DNA of 64,000 nt from Eutreptiella sp. 'Long Island Sound 2002' (taxonomy: Eukaryota > Euglenozoa > Euglenophyceae > Eutreptiales > Eutreptiaceae), in the NCBI GenBank assembly GCA_964036045.1, contig OZ038388.1:30525759-30589758 (forward strand), read 5' to 3'. Below the pieces are notes generated by a model that made no database searches, had not been told where the DNA came from, and was given only the letters and a program-made list of their open reading frames with translations. Within the stretch, counting starts at the first letter, position 1, and each line of letters opens with the position of its first letter. The position numbers and the translations under genes were made by a program. This document shows positions 20,218 to 33,829 of the stretch, one piece after another.

Positions 20218-23200
20218 ATGCCCGGGAGCTTCGAGCTCCGCACGGACATGGCCCCCGACCGCCTGCAGGCCGTGGAGGACTGGCTGCGGGCGGAAGGGTT
20301 TGCCTTCCGCTTCCAGCAGAGGCGGTGGAGGACCTGGACCCGGCCGGACAGGCCCGGCGAAGGGCTGCGCCCCGACAGGATCGAGGAGGACGAGACCCCC
20401 AACGAGTACCCGTCGGGCGCCTCGATCAACGTCTCCATGTCGGACATGATCGAGAAGAACTTCCCGGAACCGGGGAGCGAGCGCAGGCTGCAGGGCAGCA
20501 GCAGCGCGTCTCCGGGGAAGGAGAAGCGGTCCGCCGGGGACAGGAAGCGGGACCGGAAGTGGCGGGAGTACCAGGAGTCCCTGGCCGCCGAAGCCGCCCA
20601 AGGCGCCAAGGGCGGAACCCCAGCCCCCAGTCCCCAACGGGCCAATGGTGGTCATCACCCCGGCCACGCGACCCTTGGCGACTTCATCCAAGTCGCCAAG
20701 CAGACCAAGGCCAAGCCCCGTCCGCTGCTCCTGAGGCCCCAGCAGGCCCCAGCGGGCCCCAGCAGCGACGTGGAGTCGGCCCACCGCGGGAGGATGCCGG
20801 CCGACCAGGCCAGCTCCAGCAGCAGCGCCGCTCCCACCCAAAGGGACGTGGCGCGCGCCTGTGAGCGCGCCTGTGGGGTGCCCTGCAGCCTTCGGGTTGC
20901 CTGGCAGCGGGCCACGCAGCAGAACGCTGCCGTGGAGGGCGCCGTCGGCATCGCCCATGAGGAGGCCACCGAGTGGGGCAGAGGCATGGGCTACCACGCC
21001 TCGACCGTTGCAGCCATCACGGCCGGTCTCACGGCTGCGGCCGCCCATGAGGCAGTGGCTGCCCGGATCAGGGCAACCGACGAGGAAGCCCGCCGGACGC
21101 AGTAGGCCATTGTCTGCAAGGAGGCCGAGGTGAAGGCGCTGGAAGAGGCTCTTGCCCAAGAGGAGGCAAAAAAGGAGGCGGAGGAAAGGGCCCACGCCGA
21201 AGCGACGGCTAAGGCCCATGCGGACGCCGCCAAGAAGGACGCCATCGAGGCCGCGCGACGGAAGGTCGCTGAGGAGAGGGCCAGGACGGAGGCAGAGTTG
21301 GCGGCGTTGGAAGCGGAGAAGGCGCGGCTGCAGCAGGCCCGGGATGCCGAGGCGGCTCGTGCTCGGGAGGAAGCCGAAGTGCGGGCTGCCGCAGCCACCG
21401 CCGCCGCAATGGAGGAGGCAGAGGCCAAATTCCGCCGCGAGACTCCCCCGGGAGGATCACGAGTGGAGACCCTTCGAAAGCTTTTCGAAGTGGACGCCTC
21501 CTCCAAGATGACGCTGGACGAGGCCGACACGGGCAGCAGTGGGAGCAGTGGCCCCACCGCCCACCGACGGAGGAAGGGTAAGGGGAAGACCCCCGAGAGG
21601 CCACGGAGGCCAGCGGGCGGACACCCCCACGACAGTGACCCCTCCTTCACCGCCCGCGACGGGGATGAACGAGGCCGCCGACATCGCCAAGTGGTGGCTT
21701 GGACGGGCGGAGGAGGCGGAGACGTCCCCATGGAGCCGGAAGGTGAGGATGAGGATCTCCCTCCTCCCTACCGGAGCTCGCAGTCTTCCGAGACCGAGAC
21801 GCCCAGGTGGGGCGACATGGACGAGGATGACGACATGGGCTTCGGCATCACGAAGAAGCGCCCATCCTCGGACCCACCGAGGCGATCCGGCGGAGACCCG
21901 CCGGGACCCCCTGGCGGAGGACCATCAGGACCCCCTGGAGGACGCCCACCAAGTGGACCCCCTGGAGGGGGACCACCGGGCGGGGGAGGACCCCCTGGAC
22001 TGGGCGGACCCGGCGGAGGCCCTCCTGGAGGACCCCCTGGGGACCCCGACGACCCACCAGGGAACGGCGACCCGGATACCACCTGGCGGTGGATTGTCTA
22101 CCTCCGCAGGAGGGCCCAGTTCCTCGAGCGCGAGGTAGACACGGGCAAGGGCGAGATGACTCGCATCGCCGGGGTCGCCGCGCGCGCGCAGAGAGAGCTG
22201 GACATCGCCAGGGCCGTGACCAGGCAGCTGAACACGGTCATCAGCGGCCTGCAGCAGAGGCTGGACGCGCTGGAAGCCCGTGGGAGCGTCGGCAGCGACC
22301 ACCCACCCCTGGAGTCTGGCTCGTCGGACGACGGCTGGGGACCCGGACCAGGTCCAGGCAGACCCCACGCCCCCGGCGGAGCCCCCAGGAGTCGCCCCAG
22401 CGCCAGTGCCCCCTCTCTCACCGCCCCCTCTCACCACAGCGCGGGCCGCCGCAACGAACGCGTGCCGCCCGGCAGTGGCAGTGAGGATTGGCGTGATGAG
22501 TGGCTCAGCGCGGAGTACCGCAACCGCCGTGCTCCACCGCGGACACCGGTACGCCCCCGGCGCCCCGCACCAGCCCCTGAGCCAATCCCAATGGCTGGTG
22601 GACGTTATGGTGGACTCAGGGATGAGGTCCCCAGAGGAGACGTGGAGTGGGATGTCGGCGAAGGTGAGGATCTGGACCTGGACCTGGAGGCGTTCGACAT
22701 CAGCCCGCCTCGTGGTGTACGACGGGAGGCCGCTGAACGCAGCCGCCGGCGCCGTGATGAGGATGCGTACATGGAAGGAGTACGGCGTGAACATCTAGGT
22801 TCAGCGTACATGGAGGAACCGCGGCGTAGCCACAGGGATTCCATGGAGGAGATGGAAGTGGCAGCGGTGGGAGTCCGTGGGCGAGGCCGATGGGAACCTC
22901 GGTCGACCTCGCGGCCGGCGTTCATGGTCTCTAAGGCCGCGGATGCCGCCGTGTGGGAAGACTTGAAGGACATCAAGCCCCCCATGTACGATGGCAACCC
23001 CCTCAACCTCGACCGCTTCTTGGAGAAGCTGGACGATTGGGGGCTGACCGTCACCGAAGACATGCCTCCCGCGGATGCGGAGAAATATGTCTTCAGACGG
23101 TTCAGGTACCGCCTGCCGGAAGTGCTCGGAGAGCTATACTTCGTGGCGACCAAGGAGGGGAGAATCAAGACGCTCAAGGAAGCCAAGAAGTGGCTCAACG

Positions 23201-24405
23201 AGCAGGAGCGGGTGGACGCTCCGAGGGTGGCTGCCAAGCGGTGGAAGTCCATCAAGCTTCAGCATGATGGACGGGAGATTCGCCTATGGGACTGGCGAGA
23301 CTTCCGAGGACATTACACCCTCCTCTGCCGCAACGTGGAGGATTGGAACGAGGGTGACGAGCAGGCTCGCCTGCTCTCCATGCTGCCGGAGGCATGGATC
23401 AAGAGGGTCACCAAGGAGGAATCCAAGCGGGCCAAGTCCAACCACACGGTCAAGATGATGCTCCCCAAAGAGTATCATACGAACGTGGTGGCTTGGACGA
23501 GGAAGAATGTGGCCCGGGATGTCAAACGGCACTCCCTGCGGAACGCTCTCCTCATCACCGTCTCGGGCGATCGCGAGAAGACCGCGATGTGGCGCCTTGA
23601 TGAGTTTGAGTTGAGCGGCCAGACCATCCGTCTGCAGGCCATCCCGGCGCGGATGAGCTGCGACGAGATCCTGCAGTGGGTTGGAGAGGAGGTGCTCAAG
23701 GAGTACCGGAACCTCCACCACACCCGCGGGTTGGGGCCCGGCGACCGCGACGTTAACTACGTTGGCGAGGGACCTAGCGGGGAAGCTGCCATGGACCCAG
23801 CGGGAGCCGACGGCGATGAGACTCTCGTTGACGATGACGACGACGATGAGCCCGCCGAGATGGCCGTTTGTGCCTTCGTGGCCAAGAACCTGAGCGCGGG
23901 GAGCAAACCGGGAAACTGGAAGCCCCTGCAGCAGGGTTGGAGGAAGCAGGAGAAGAGGGACCCTCGCCGCATTGGCGACCCTCCGCTGTCCTTTGGGGAG
24001 TTCATACGAGCTCACCCTCAGGGCTGTTTCGTGTGTTATGGGAGGAAGCGAGGCTTCAACCATGACCACCGAACATGCCCCGTCCACAAGGCCGACACGG
24101 AGGCTTACAAGAAGGCGCACGGGTCGAAGAAGCGTGCGCCCGCGGGTATCCGGGAAGCCAAAGTGGAGGTCGACAAGGACGAGCTGGCCAAGCTGATGTC
24201 GTCGGTGGGGACCGAGTTGGCCAAGGAGATCCAGGAGATCAAGCGGAACTGGGTCCCCAGGTCGGACAACAAGAACAAGGAGAACAACCAGAATGACCAG
24301 AACAAGGACAAGGACAAGAAGGGTAAGAAAGGGGGAAGGAAGAAGGGCGCCAACGAGGTTGATGCGGAGGAGAACACCCCTACTTCCACAACCGACGCCC
24401 CCTAG
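20218..24405 (+). pseudogene. gag: Gyp-B1 gag, about 1395 codons, one internal nonsense codon
   Basis: The start ATG at 20218 (MPGSFELRTD) is chosen because Gyp-B2 starts the same way at 44309. A TAG at 21103-21105 replaces the GAG codon found in Gyp-B2, and the frame resumes as a long alanine/glutamate coiled coil (KALEEALAQEEAKKEAEERA). A collagen-like Gly-Pro-Pro region (about 21895-22070), another coiled coil, a probable capsid region (MYDGNPLNLDRFLEKLDDWG, about 22984) and a divergent zinc knuckle (CFVCYGRKRGFNHDHRTC, about 24028) follow. It ends at the TAG at 24403-24405, followed directly by CGG and by an open frame leading into protease in the same frame. Confidence 0.85.
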
Positions 24406-27062
24406 CGGAGCCCCTGCAGCCAAGGGCCCCAGCTAGGGCGGTCGCAGGATGGTGACGTGGGAAGCGCCGAACCATCCCAGTCGGGAGTCGATAAGCACAA
24501 AGGGACAGCCGCGGGCGGAAGGCCCGGTCCGGCACCCAGTCGCGGAGGCGGGTTGAGGGCAAGTGAAAGCACGAACCCTTGCACCCGTCCGACCTTCGCG
24601 ACCAAGAATGTGTTTGATGTACTTCAAGATCTATCCGAGAGTATCGGAGGATCACCCGGACCGCAGCTGGATGCTGCAGATGGGCAGCCTGAGCCCATTG
24701 TCCACGACCTGCACCAGTCGCTTGTTGAGCTTCTGAAACGGCCTGAGATCCTGAGTTTGCACGCCGTGCGCCGTGTCGGTCGCGAGCGGCAGTTGCATCT
24801 TAAGGTCCGTGCCTTATGCGGGGAAGTGGAAAAGGTTTTCGACGTGTTGGTCGACACGGGAGCTCAAGTCAGCTTGGTCAAGGCTGGCCTACTTCCACGA
24901 GAGTGTCTGACCGACAGTCGGAAACCTGTCAGGCTGAAGGTGGCGAACGGCCAGTACATGGTGGGAGGCACGAAGGAAGCGGCCATTGGGATGCAGTTCG
25001 TGAACCATCGTGAGCTGAGCCGCCCAGACCTCGGCAAGGAAATCATCCTGCACGGTCGCTTCTACCCCAAACGCCCCGTGAAAAGGAGGCGTATGCCATC
25101 GTCATGGCTCTCAGGAAATGGGCTGGGTACATAGCCCTCCATCGCGTCACCGTCTGCACCGACCATCAGAGTCCACAGTCGTGGCACAAGGAGCACGTGG
25201 ACACCCCCTCAGGTCCCGCCTCCCGACAGGCAAGATGGCATGAGACCTTGGCCAAGTTCGACCTCACGGTTGTGTATATTCCTGGAAAGGATAACACCGT
25301 GGCGGACTGTCTCAGTAGGTGGGCCTATCCCGCCAGCAAGGGCATGACGGATATCTCTGCCCATGGCGATGAGGCTGAGACCGCTGAAGCCAAGAAGATC
25401 ATTGAAATGGAGCGCCTGATGGAGGAGGAGGGTGTTAAATGCTTCGTCGTCAGGGCTGCGGATGCCCCCCTCGGAACGAGGATGGGCAGAGCGGTCAGAG
25501 TACTCGCCCCTGATGGAGCTGAGTCCGACAAGCACCTCTTCCCGGAGTCTTGCCTCCAGGACGACTGGACCGACGACTACGCCAAGTCTGAGGCCTTTGC
25601 GGCCGAGTATAGGGCTGTGACCGACCCTGATGACAAGCAGAAGTGGCCAAAGGGGCTGACTGAGGAAGATGGCAAGCTCTACCGGAATGGTAAGCTGCTA
25701 GTACCAGAGTCCCGGGTGCTCGAGCTGTGTGAAGCTTGGCACCACCACATGCTGCACCCAGGGGTCAAGAAGCAAGCTCTTGACATGCAGCGTCCGTTCG
25801 AGATCGACCATATCGTTCTCTACACCGCCATCAAGAAGGTCAGGAAGAGTTGCTCGGTCTGACAGGCCTGCAATCCCGATAACCGGAACGTCAAGGGGGA
25901 AGCCCAATGGACCCCGGTTCCTGACCAGCCCATGGAGAGCGTGGCCATGGACGTCTTCTCCATGCCCGAAGTGCACATTGGCAAGGAGACCTTTGACTGT
26001 GTGGTTCTTTGTGTGGATCGCCACAGTGGCTACGTAGTAGCCGTTCCGGCACGCAAAAAGGGGTTGCTTGCCAAGGAAGTGGCAGTCATGATGATTCGTC
26101 ATTGGCTGACCGTCTTTGACATCCCCCACACCATTTGCAGTGACCGAAGGCCCCAGTTTAATGGTGGCTGGTTCAGGGCCATGTGTTCCCTTATGGGAAT
26201 ACGTCATGCCAAGAGCGTCGCCTATCTCAGCTGGTCTAACGGCCGTGCTGAAGTGGCTGGACGGCAGCTGTTCGAGAAGCTGCGCAAGATCCACATCACC
26301 AATCCACGTCGGAACTGGTTTGACGAGATGTGGCCTGCTCTGAAGGCCCATCATGACACCCCCACTCCGGGCGGTTTGTCCCCTCACCAGATTCTGTTCG
26401 GCAGGGACCCCCTGGGTAGGGGACTTCCCTTGTCTGGTGATGGCATGGCTATGGATGCCAAGGAATTCTTCGCGCGGCAAGAGCAAACGGCGCGAGACAT
26501 CCGCCAGCAGCTCGAGAAGGAGCATGCTGAGCGTCAGAAGTCCGCCCCGAGCTCGACAGCGCAGAAGTTCAGGGTGGGAGACCCGGTGTGGGTAATCAGA
26601 CCCCCCCCTATGGGCACCCACCGCACCAAAACCTGGTTCACACCCGGAGAGGTGGTCCGCAGGATTGGTGAGGACACCTACCGCATCAAGGTGGGTCACG
26701 GACAGTTCCGGGAGCGCCACGAGAGTCAACTCCGTGTGCGGGAACCCGACCTCCGTGGCCAACATGTGTCCCTGAGCTATGCCGCACATGAGGCTGATTC
26801 GGATGATGACTATGCTGAGCAGGACGACTATACTGTCGAGAAGATCCTGGCTCAGCGTCCGAAAGCATCGGCACCCGGAGGTCTGGAGTTCAAGGTTCGT
26901 TGGCGAGGCTATGGGCCGTCCCACGACACCTGGGAACCCGTCTCCTCGTTCGTGCCGCGGGTCAATACTCCCTTCATGGAGTACATCCGCAAGCACAAGA
27001 CCAAGATCCACGTTTCGGACTTGGCAGCACTCACCCGGGGAATTGCAGCCAGGGGTGCCTGA
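24406..27062 (+). pseudogene. pol: Gyp-B1 pol remnant: protease, end of RNase H, integrase, chromodomain
   Basis: Protease carries DVLVDTGAQVSLV (about 24840). After LHGRFY at about 25064 the sequence jumps to a late RNase H segment (ALRKWAGYIALH), so RT and most of RNase H are missing, and the join leaves the two parts in different frames. Integrase follows with the H..H/C..C module, but its CSVC cysteine codon is TGA at 25860-25862. AMDVFSM, CSDRRPQF (CSDRGPQF in Gyp-B2) and NGRAEVAGR are the catalytic D, D and E contexts. The C-terminal chromodomain (KVRWRGYGPSHDTWEPV) would target insertion to marked chromatin. Ends at a TGA at 27062. Confidence 0.9.
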
Positions 27063-28542
27063 TCAGCGCCCCGAGCTCTCCCCTGATGCGTTTTGAGCTC
27101 CTGTGAGGCCGACGAATCGTCCCTTACTGGCTTGCTCTCTTCCATCTTCTGGTGACCTGCCATCAGGGTGGCCATATACCCCCCCCTGCTGCATCCAGAG
27201 GAGGATGGCCCCTCTCTTCTTCTATTCGTCACTCCCCCCCTGCTGAATCCTTGGGAAACCAGGTAGGGCGACTGACCTTCATATTTCTGAGCTCTTGGGG
27301 CCTTGAAGCCCATACGACGTTGCGCAACGGATGCCGCTGTCATCGGCATTGCGATTTTTGAGTGTGTGGTCTGGTCCCATGGCACTTGCGGGGTCCAGAC
27401 CAGTCGACGTGTGTCTGCAGACTATATATGGCCTGAACTCAGGCGTTTTCCTGTCCACCCTCCTGCATTGCCTTATCCTAACCGGGGCGTGGTTTGGTGC
27501 TCTATCCAGAGTTTGTTTACACGCCTATTACCCCATCTATCGCTTGTTTTTCTTCCCTCCAGGATATGTGCGTCTGTATGTCAAGTGTTGTCAGCCCATC
27601 ACTGAGGAATGGACTGTCTTTCCCCCCGAGGGATGCGAATCGTAATACGATGGCGCCTTGAGTCGCCGTGTACATGCATTTACATATGGTCCAGCCTGGA
27701 CCAGTACCTGTTACAGATTCTTCTGTTTGAGTGCCCGTGATACCGGGTGCCCTATTCGCTGTGATGTGTGGAGATCCTGATGGCGCCAGGCGGGAAGCCG
27801 AGTTGCCTGACTACACTCCCAGCGGTCCGCCACTGTCAGTCCCAGTGTGAGCCTACCGACTCGCAGACGCACTTGCAGTCGGATGGCGGCCTCTGGTGCT
27901 CCTGACCTCGGTCAGTCTGCCTGGGAAACTGGTGGTTTGAGGAGTCGACGCCTCCGCCCACACTGCATGAGGACTCCCTCATGTATGGCCTTCGTGGTAA
28001 TAGGGCGAGGGAAAAGACGGCCTTGATGCCCGATCCCTTAAGGAGGAGCCCCCTTAAGATCCCTTAAAGAGTTCGGCTGTACCACTCTGGACTCGTGTCG
28101 TATGGAGATGGACATGGTGCGCCCGAGGAAGGACCCTTGGGGACTCTCCCCAGTCGGCGGGCCTTGGGAAGCTTGGGGTAGCCTGATGGATCTTTGTGGT
28201 TGCTCTCGACCTGTGGGACCACCTCGGTCGTCGTGTGTCGCCTATGTTGGCCGTGTATGCCACTGCCACTGTGGTGGTGACCGTAGCAGCCGGCACCCGG
28301 TGCGCCTGGTATGGGTTAACGGGTCCTTTGGATGCCGAACAATCGCTGCCAGGACCCGGGACTTCATACTTGATACTATACTTGCTTTCACTAACAGCTA
28401 CAGCACCGTACCTGTCTTACTGTGGGATTTGAGAGCCTAATCAGCCTGCAGTGAGGATGTGACACCCCTCCCCTTCAGGAAATGGTCCTGGGTACCCGCT
28501 GCCATGCGTGGGTGTTATCGAGCCCCCCCCCGGGTTTGCTCT
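27063..28542 (+). other. Gyp-B1 3' untranslated region
   Basis: 1.5 kb between integrase and the polypurine tract, with a homologous copy in Gyp-B2 (33830-35316). No ORF is conserved in frame between the copies, so I call no gene. A CTTAAGG-rich palindromic patch lies near 28036-28070. Confidence 0.65.
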
Positions 28543-28553
28543 AAGGAGGGGGG
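28543..28553 (+). promoter_or_regulatory. Gyp-B1 polypurine tract
   Basis: AAGGAGGGGGG directly abuts TGAAGCGG, the start of the 3' LTR. The mirrored copy in Gyp-B2 is at 33817-33829. Confidence 0.85.
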
Positions 28554-30791
28554 TGAAGCGGTACCCAGAACCCCATGGCTAGGTTGCGGCATACAACCGG
28601 TCTCCGGTCCACTAACCCCATGTACGGAAGGGAAGACCGGTCTCCAGTCCACTAACCCCATGTACGGGAGGCGCCCGTTGACGCCCGGTGCGAGCCCGGC
28701 GGGAGCGTGTTCCGTGCCGTAAAGCCCCGCATCGGCAACCGATGCACCGCCAGCGGAGATTCATATATCAGAATATCAGGAATCAACAGGGTTTTATTCT
28801 CATATTGTTTCCGTCAATTTTTCCGCTTCCGTTCTGATATTCACTGTTTTGGCAGCTGGCGGTTAGCTCGCGACTTTAGCGTAACCGCCAGTTTAACTGT
28901 TATATACAGATATTTTAGCGGAAATCGTGACGAAGACTCTAAAGTCTTCAGGAATTGCATTGATGCATCCGCAATTTTCACATTCTACACTTGCAACCTT
29001 AATCTGAATTTTTCAGGATGTCGAAATCGGATTTTCGACTTCGACATCCCCGCACTTTAATTGACCTCTTTCGAGTGGACCTACGTGCTCCCCTATGCAC
29101 GAATCAACTTTTCTTTTGTCTTGCCCTCCATCTGTCTTAGAGATATGGGCAAAACAAAGTTGATTCGTGAGGCCACTTGTGAGGGTCATATCTCGTGCCG
29201 CTTGCGAGGAATGACGATAAGAAAACGTGGGATGTATTCACAATACTCCCAACGTAATTTAGGAAGCTTTATTTGCCTTGCGTTTCCACACGTGCGCGCT
29301 AGCGTAATGGATGATGGTCAAGAGGGTACAGTTTGCGTTATAACTCTTGGGCCATGATATTGCGTGCGTTAAGATAACTTTCGAGTGTAGCGCGCGAGTG
29401 TTGGTGTTGTATAGGAACTCTCCTTGAGTTCCTATGAGCGATTGACACAAAGTTATGCCCTTGGAGGGGCATGACATATCGTTGGGGGAGCTACCTTTTT
29501 GGGCAATATGTGGTATGTGCCATGTGTGGTGTTGCGTGCCCATTTGGCGGGTCCATCGCTCCAAGCCAAACCCGCCAATGGACCTCATATTGTGCAAGCC
29601 CCTTCTCCATACTCCCCACGATCAATGGCAAGCGCTAACCTTCGTGGAGGAAAGCTTGTGTAGCGATCCCAAGGCGATGCGTTGGGAGCAAGGTGTGTGT
29701 TTTGCAATTTTCCATATTTTCATGTGCCCACTTGGGAAGTAGCGCTCGTAACCTTTCCAAGCGCCCCAAGTGGAGCACATATGTGGAATCCAAGGTCATT
29801 GGTGTCAAGTCATTGTGTTTAGAAGGATTGGTCGTTTACTCAATCCAAGCCGAAGTTATTATAATATAATTGTGCGCCTTTCAAGGCACTTTTGGGTGTT
29901 GTTTTGCCAATTTTGCCGTTTTTGGCCCGTCATGATGTCAAGTGGCGACCGTGTCTCTCAACGTTGCGCTCAATTGACATCATGACTCAAGTATGTTATG
30001 GGGGCACATACTTCGGTGCCCAACATATCTTGGACCCGGCGAATGACTCCTCTTGGGCTGGGCATACCGTGGCCGCCATGTTGGCGATTTGGGACTATCC
30101 GAAATCATGGGCTCAGTTGGCGACCCTGCCATCCCCAAAACCGGAGGAGTTGGGCGACGCCCAAAAGATATGTTGGACGCATATGACTTGATACCAATCC
30201 TATGGCACACTCCGGTCCAAGTCGGGCATGTGCCTCATTTGCCCCAACCATGAGTGTGCGCGTTTTTGGCCATTTTGAGCAATTTTCCACTTTTGCTGCC
30301 CGCCGTGCACTATGTTCAGCCTACCCGTGCACGTCGGACGCATGGACCAATGGACCATATGTGACATGGGTGTTATGTATATTGGTCCCCATGGTTCACA
30401 CACCACATGGGCGAAGCGGAGCAACCTTCGTTAAGGTGCTAGCCCAAAGTGAGTGTGGGCAATTTTGCCTTTTTGGCATTTGTGGACCCAATTGGGATTG
30501 TCACCACGCCAAGTGGCATGAAGATCTTTGAGAGCCAAGGGCATGGGAGTCTGCGGTGGACTCCCGATGGATCGCGTATGGAATGGCGGATCCGATCTCC
30601 AACCCGGCATGGAGATATACTATTGGGAACACCCCAAATTTTGGCTCAATTCAGGCAGCCAAAATGACCCCCTTTTGGGACCCCAATTTCAACCCCCCGT
30701 GTGGTCAATAGGCGGCCCCATATCTCCATGCCCACAGAGAGCCCCGACCGAATTCCAAGTTGTACACTCAGATAATAGTCCTAGGCCCTGC
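28554..30791 (+). repeat. Gyp-B1 3' LTR, first 2238 bp
   Basis: Colinear with 16628 to about 18863 of the 5' LTR. It breaks at CCTAGGCCCTGC, where Gyp-B2 is inserted, and resumes at 47861. Confidence 0.93.
30788..30791. repeat. Gyp-B2 target-site duplication, left copy (CTGC)
   Basis: CTGC precedes TGACGCG at 30792 and recurs at 47861-47864 after CGCTTCA. The 5' LTR of Gyp-B1 has CTGC once at the matching place (near 18860). Confidence 0.88.
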
Positions 30792-33700
30792 TGACGCGTT
30801 CCCGTGGGGGGCTGGCCACGGGACGCTGCGGTGACACGCACAGGTGAGCAGGCAGGCAAAGCACTACGCTCACAAGGGCATCAATGCGCTCATGTCATGT
30901 GACAAAGCGTTTCAGGATCCTTGCCACTCTGCAACAAGGGAACGAAAGTATGTACAGCAACACATCAGGATATGTACACATGGGGTTAAGACTGGACTGG
31001 GGTAAGGGCATCACAGGACAATAGACACTCAGTCCCAACTCATATCCCAATCCCAGGTCCGACCCTCTCAGTGGCTGGTGGGGGCGGGGGCTCAAACACA
31101 ACCCATGCCCTGCTCAGTCCGGACCCTGAAACCCTGCCAATGGGAGAGGTGTCCCGCCTAGCCACAGGCGAGTTCCTGGTAACCAAGTGGCTCCAAGGTC
31201 AACTGACAGTGGCTTCTCATGCTCCCTTAGCGGCAGGTTCCAACCCCACTCTGAGTCAGAGATATGGCCCCGCCATTATCACCCAGGAGTTGGTAACTGA
31301 AAATGGGCTGTTTCAGCCCTAACTGATATTAGCTCCAAAATTCCCAAAATTGACCCCTCGTCCGGACCCGCCAGAGGTAGGGACGAGGCAACTGACCCTA
31401 TGCCCTTCGAGTACGAACTCCCTGGAGCCCTCACCCAACCTGGTTCCCTCTGAGGTCCCGGCATCAGGGCAACACGGATTCGTCAAGTGGGATCATGATG
31501 CCAAAATTACCAAAATTGGCGTCATCCACACGCGTGGCTCGCCCGGCCAGGGCAAGGCCAATGGCTCACAGGTTAGGAGGCAGGACCTAGGACTTATATC
31601 TGAGTGTACAACTTGAATTTAGGTCCGGGCCCCCTGTGGGCATCGAGGAATGGGGCCGCCAATTGACCACACGGAAGGGGGAAATTGGGGTCCCAAAATG
31701 GGGTCATTTTGGCCGCTTGAAATGAGCCAAAATTCGGTGTGCTCCCAATAGTATATCTCCACGCCGGCTTGGAGATCGGATCTGCCATTCCATACACGAT
31801 CCACCAAGAGTCCAACGCAGACTCCCATGCACTTGGCCCTCAAAGATCTCCATGCCACTCGGCGTGGTGACAATCCCAATTGGGTCCACAAATGCCAAAA
31901 TGGCAGAATTGCCCACACTCACTTTGGGCTAGCACCTTAACGAAGGTGGCTCCGCTTCGCCCACGTGGTGTGTACACCATGGAGACCATTACCCATAACA
32001 CCCATGTCATATATGGTCCATTGGTCCATGCGTCCGGCGTGCACGAGGGTTAGAACATAGTGCACGGCGGGCAGCAAAAGTGGAAAATTGCTCAAAATGG
32101 CCAAAAATGCGCACACTCATGGTTGGGGCAAATAAGGCACATGCCCGACTTGGACCGGAGTGTGCCATAGGATTGGTATCAAGTCATATGTGTCCAACAT
32201 ATCTTTTGGGCGTCGCCCAACGCCTCCGGTTTTGGGAATGGCAGGGTCGCCAAGTGAGCCCATGATTTGGGATAGTCCCAAATCGCCAACATGGCGGCCA
32301 CGGTATGCCAAGCCAAAGAGGAGTCATTCGCCGGGTTCAAGATATGTTGGGCACCAAAGTATGTACCCTCATAACATACTTGAGTCATGATGTCAATTGA
32401 GCGCAACGTTGAGATACACGGTCGCCACTTGACATCATGACGGGCCAAAAACGGCAAAATTGGCACAAAGACACACAAAAGTGCATTGAAAGGTGCACAA
32501 TTATATTATAATATCTTCGGCTTGGATCGTGCAATCAACTAATCCTTCTAAACACAATGACTTGACACCAATGACCTTCGATCCCACATATGTGCTCCAC
32601 TTGGGGCGCCTTGAAAGGTTACGAGCGCTACTTCCCAAGTGGGCACATGAAAATATGGAAAATTGCAAAACACACACCTTGCTCCCAACGCATCGCTTCG
32701 GGATCGCCACACAAGCTTCCCTTCACGAAGGTTAGGCTTGCAATTGATCGTAGGGAGTATGGAGAAGGGGCTTGCACAATATGAGGTCCATTGGCGAGTG
32801 CATCGCTCTTAGCAAAACCCGCCAAATGGGCACGCAATACAACACATGGCACATACCACTTATAGCCCAAAAAGGTAGCTCCCCCCACGATATGTCATGC
32901 CCCTCCAAGGGCATAACCTTGTGTCAATCGCTCATAGGAACTCAAGGAGAGTTCCTATGCAACACCAACACTCGCGCGCTACACTCGAAAGTTATCTTAA
33001 CGCACGCAATATCATGGCCAAAGAGTTGTAACGCAAACTCTACCCTATTGACCATGATCCATTACGCTAGCGCGCACGTGTGGAGACGCATGGCATATAA
33101 AGCTTCCTAAATTACGTCGGGAGTATTGTGAATACATCCCACGTTTTCTTATCGTAATTCCTCGCAAGCAACACGAGATATGACCTTCACAAGTGGCCTC
33201 ACGAATCAACTTTGTTTCGCCCATATCTTTAAGACAAATGGAGGGCAGGATAAAAGGGAAGTTGATTCGTGCATAGGGAAGCACGTAGGTCCACTCGAAA
33301 GAGGTCAAATCCAGTGCGGGGATGTCGAAGTCGAAAATCCGATTTCGACATCCTGAAAAATTCGGATTAAGGTTGCGAGTGTGGAATGTGAAAATTGCGG
33401 ATGCATCAACGCAATTCCTGAGAACTTTAGAGGCTTCGTCACGGATAGCGTTAAAATTTCCATTATAAACAGTTAAACTGGCGGTTACGGTAAAGTCGCG
33501 ATCTAACCGCCAGCAGTCAAAACAGTAAATATCAGAACGGAAGCGTAAAAATTGACGGAAACAATATGAAAATAAAAACCCTGTTGATTCCTGATGTTCT
33601 GATACACAAATCTCCGCTGGCGGTGCATCGGTTGCCGATGCGGGGCTTTACGGCACGGATCACGCTCCCGCCGGGCTCGCACCGGGCGTCAACGGGCGCC

Positions 33701-33816
33701 TTCCGTACATGGGGTTAGTGGACCGGAGACCGGTCTTCCCTTCCGTACATAGGGTTAGTGGACCGGAGACCGGTTGTATGCCCTAACCTAGCCATGGGGT
33801 TCTGGGTACCGCTTCA
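30792..33816 (-). repeat. Gyp-B2 3' LTR (3025 bp)
   Basis: Plus-strand ends are TGACGCGTTCCC and GGTACCGCTTCA. It matches 44837-47860 over its whole length with scattered substitutions and small indels. No gene inside. Confidence 0.93.
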
Positions 33817-33829
33817 CCCCCCTCCTTAG
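33817..33829 (-). promoter_or_regulatory. Gyp-B2 polypurine tract
   Basis: Minus strand AAGGAGGGGGG runs directly into TGAAGCGG. It mirrors 28543-28553. Confidence 0.82.
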
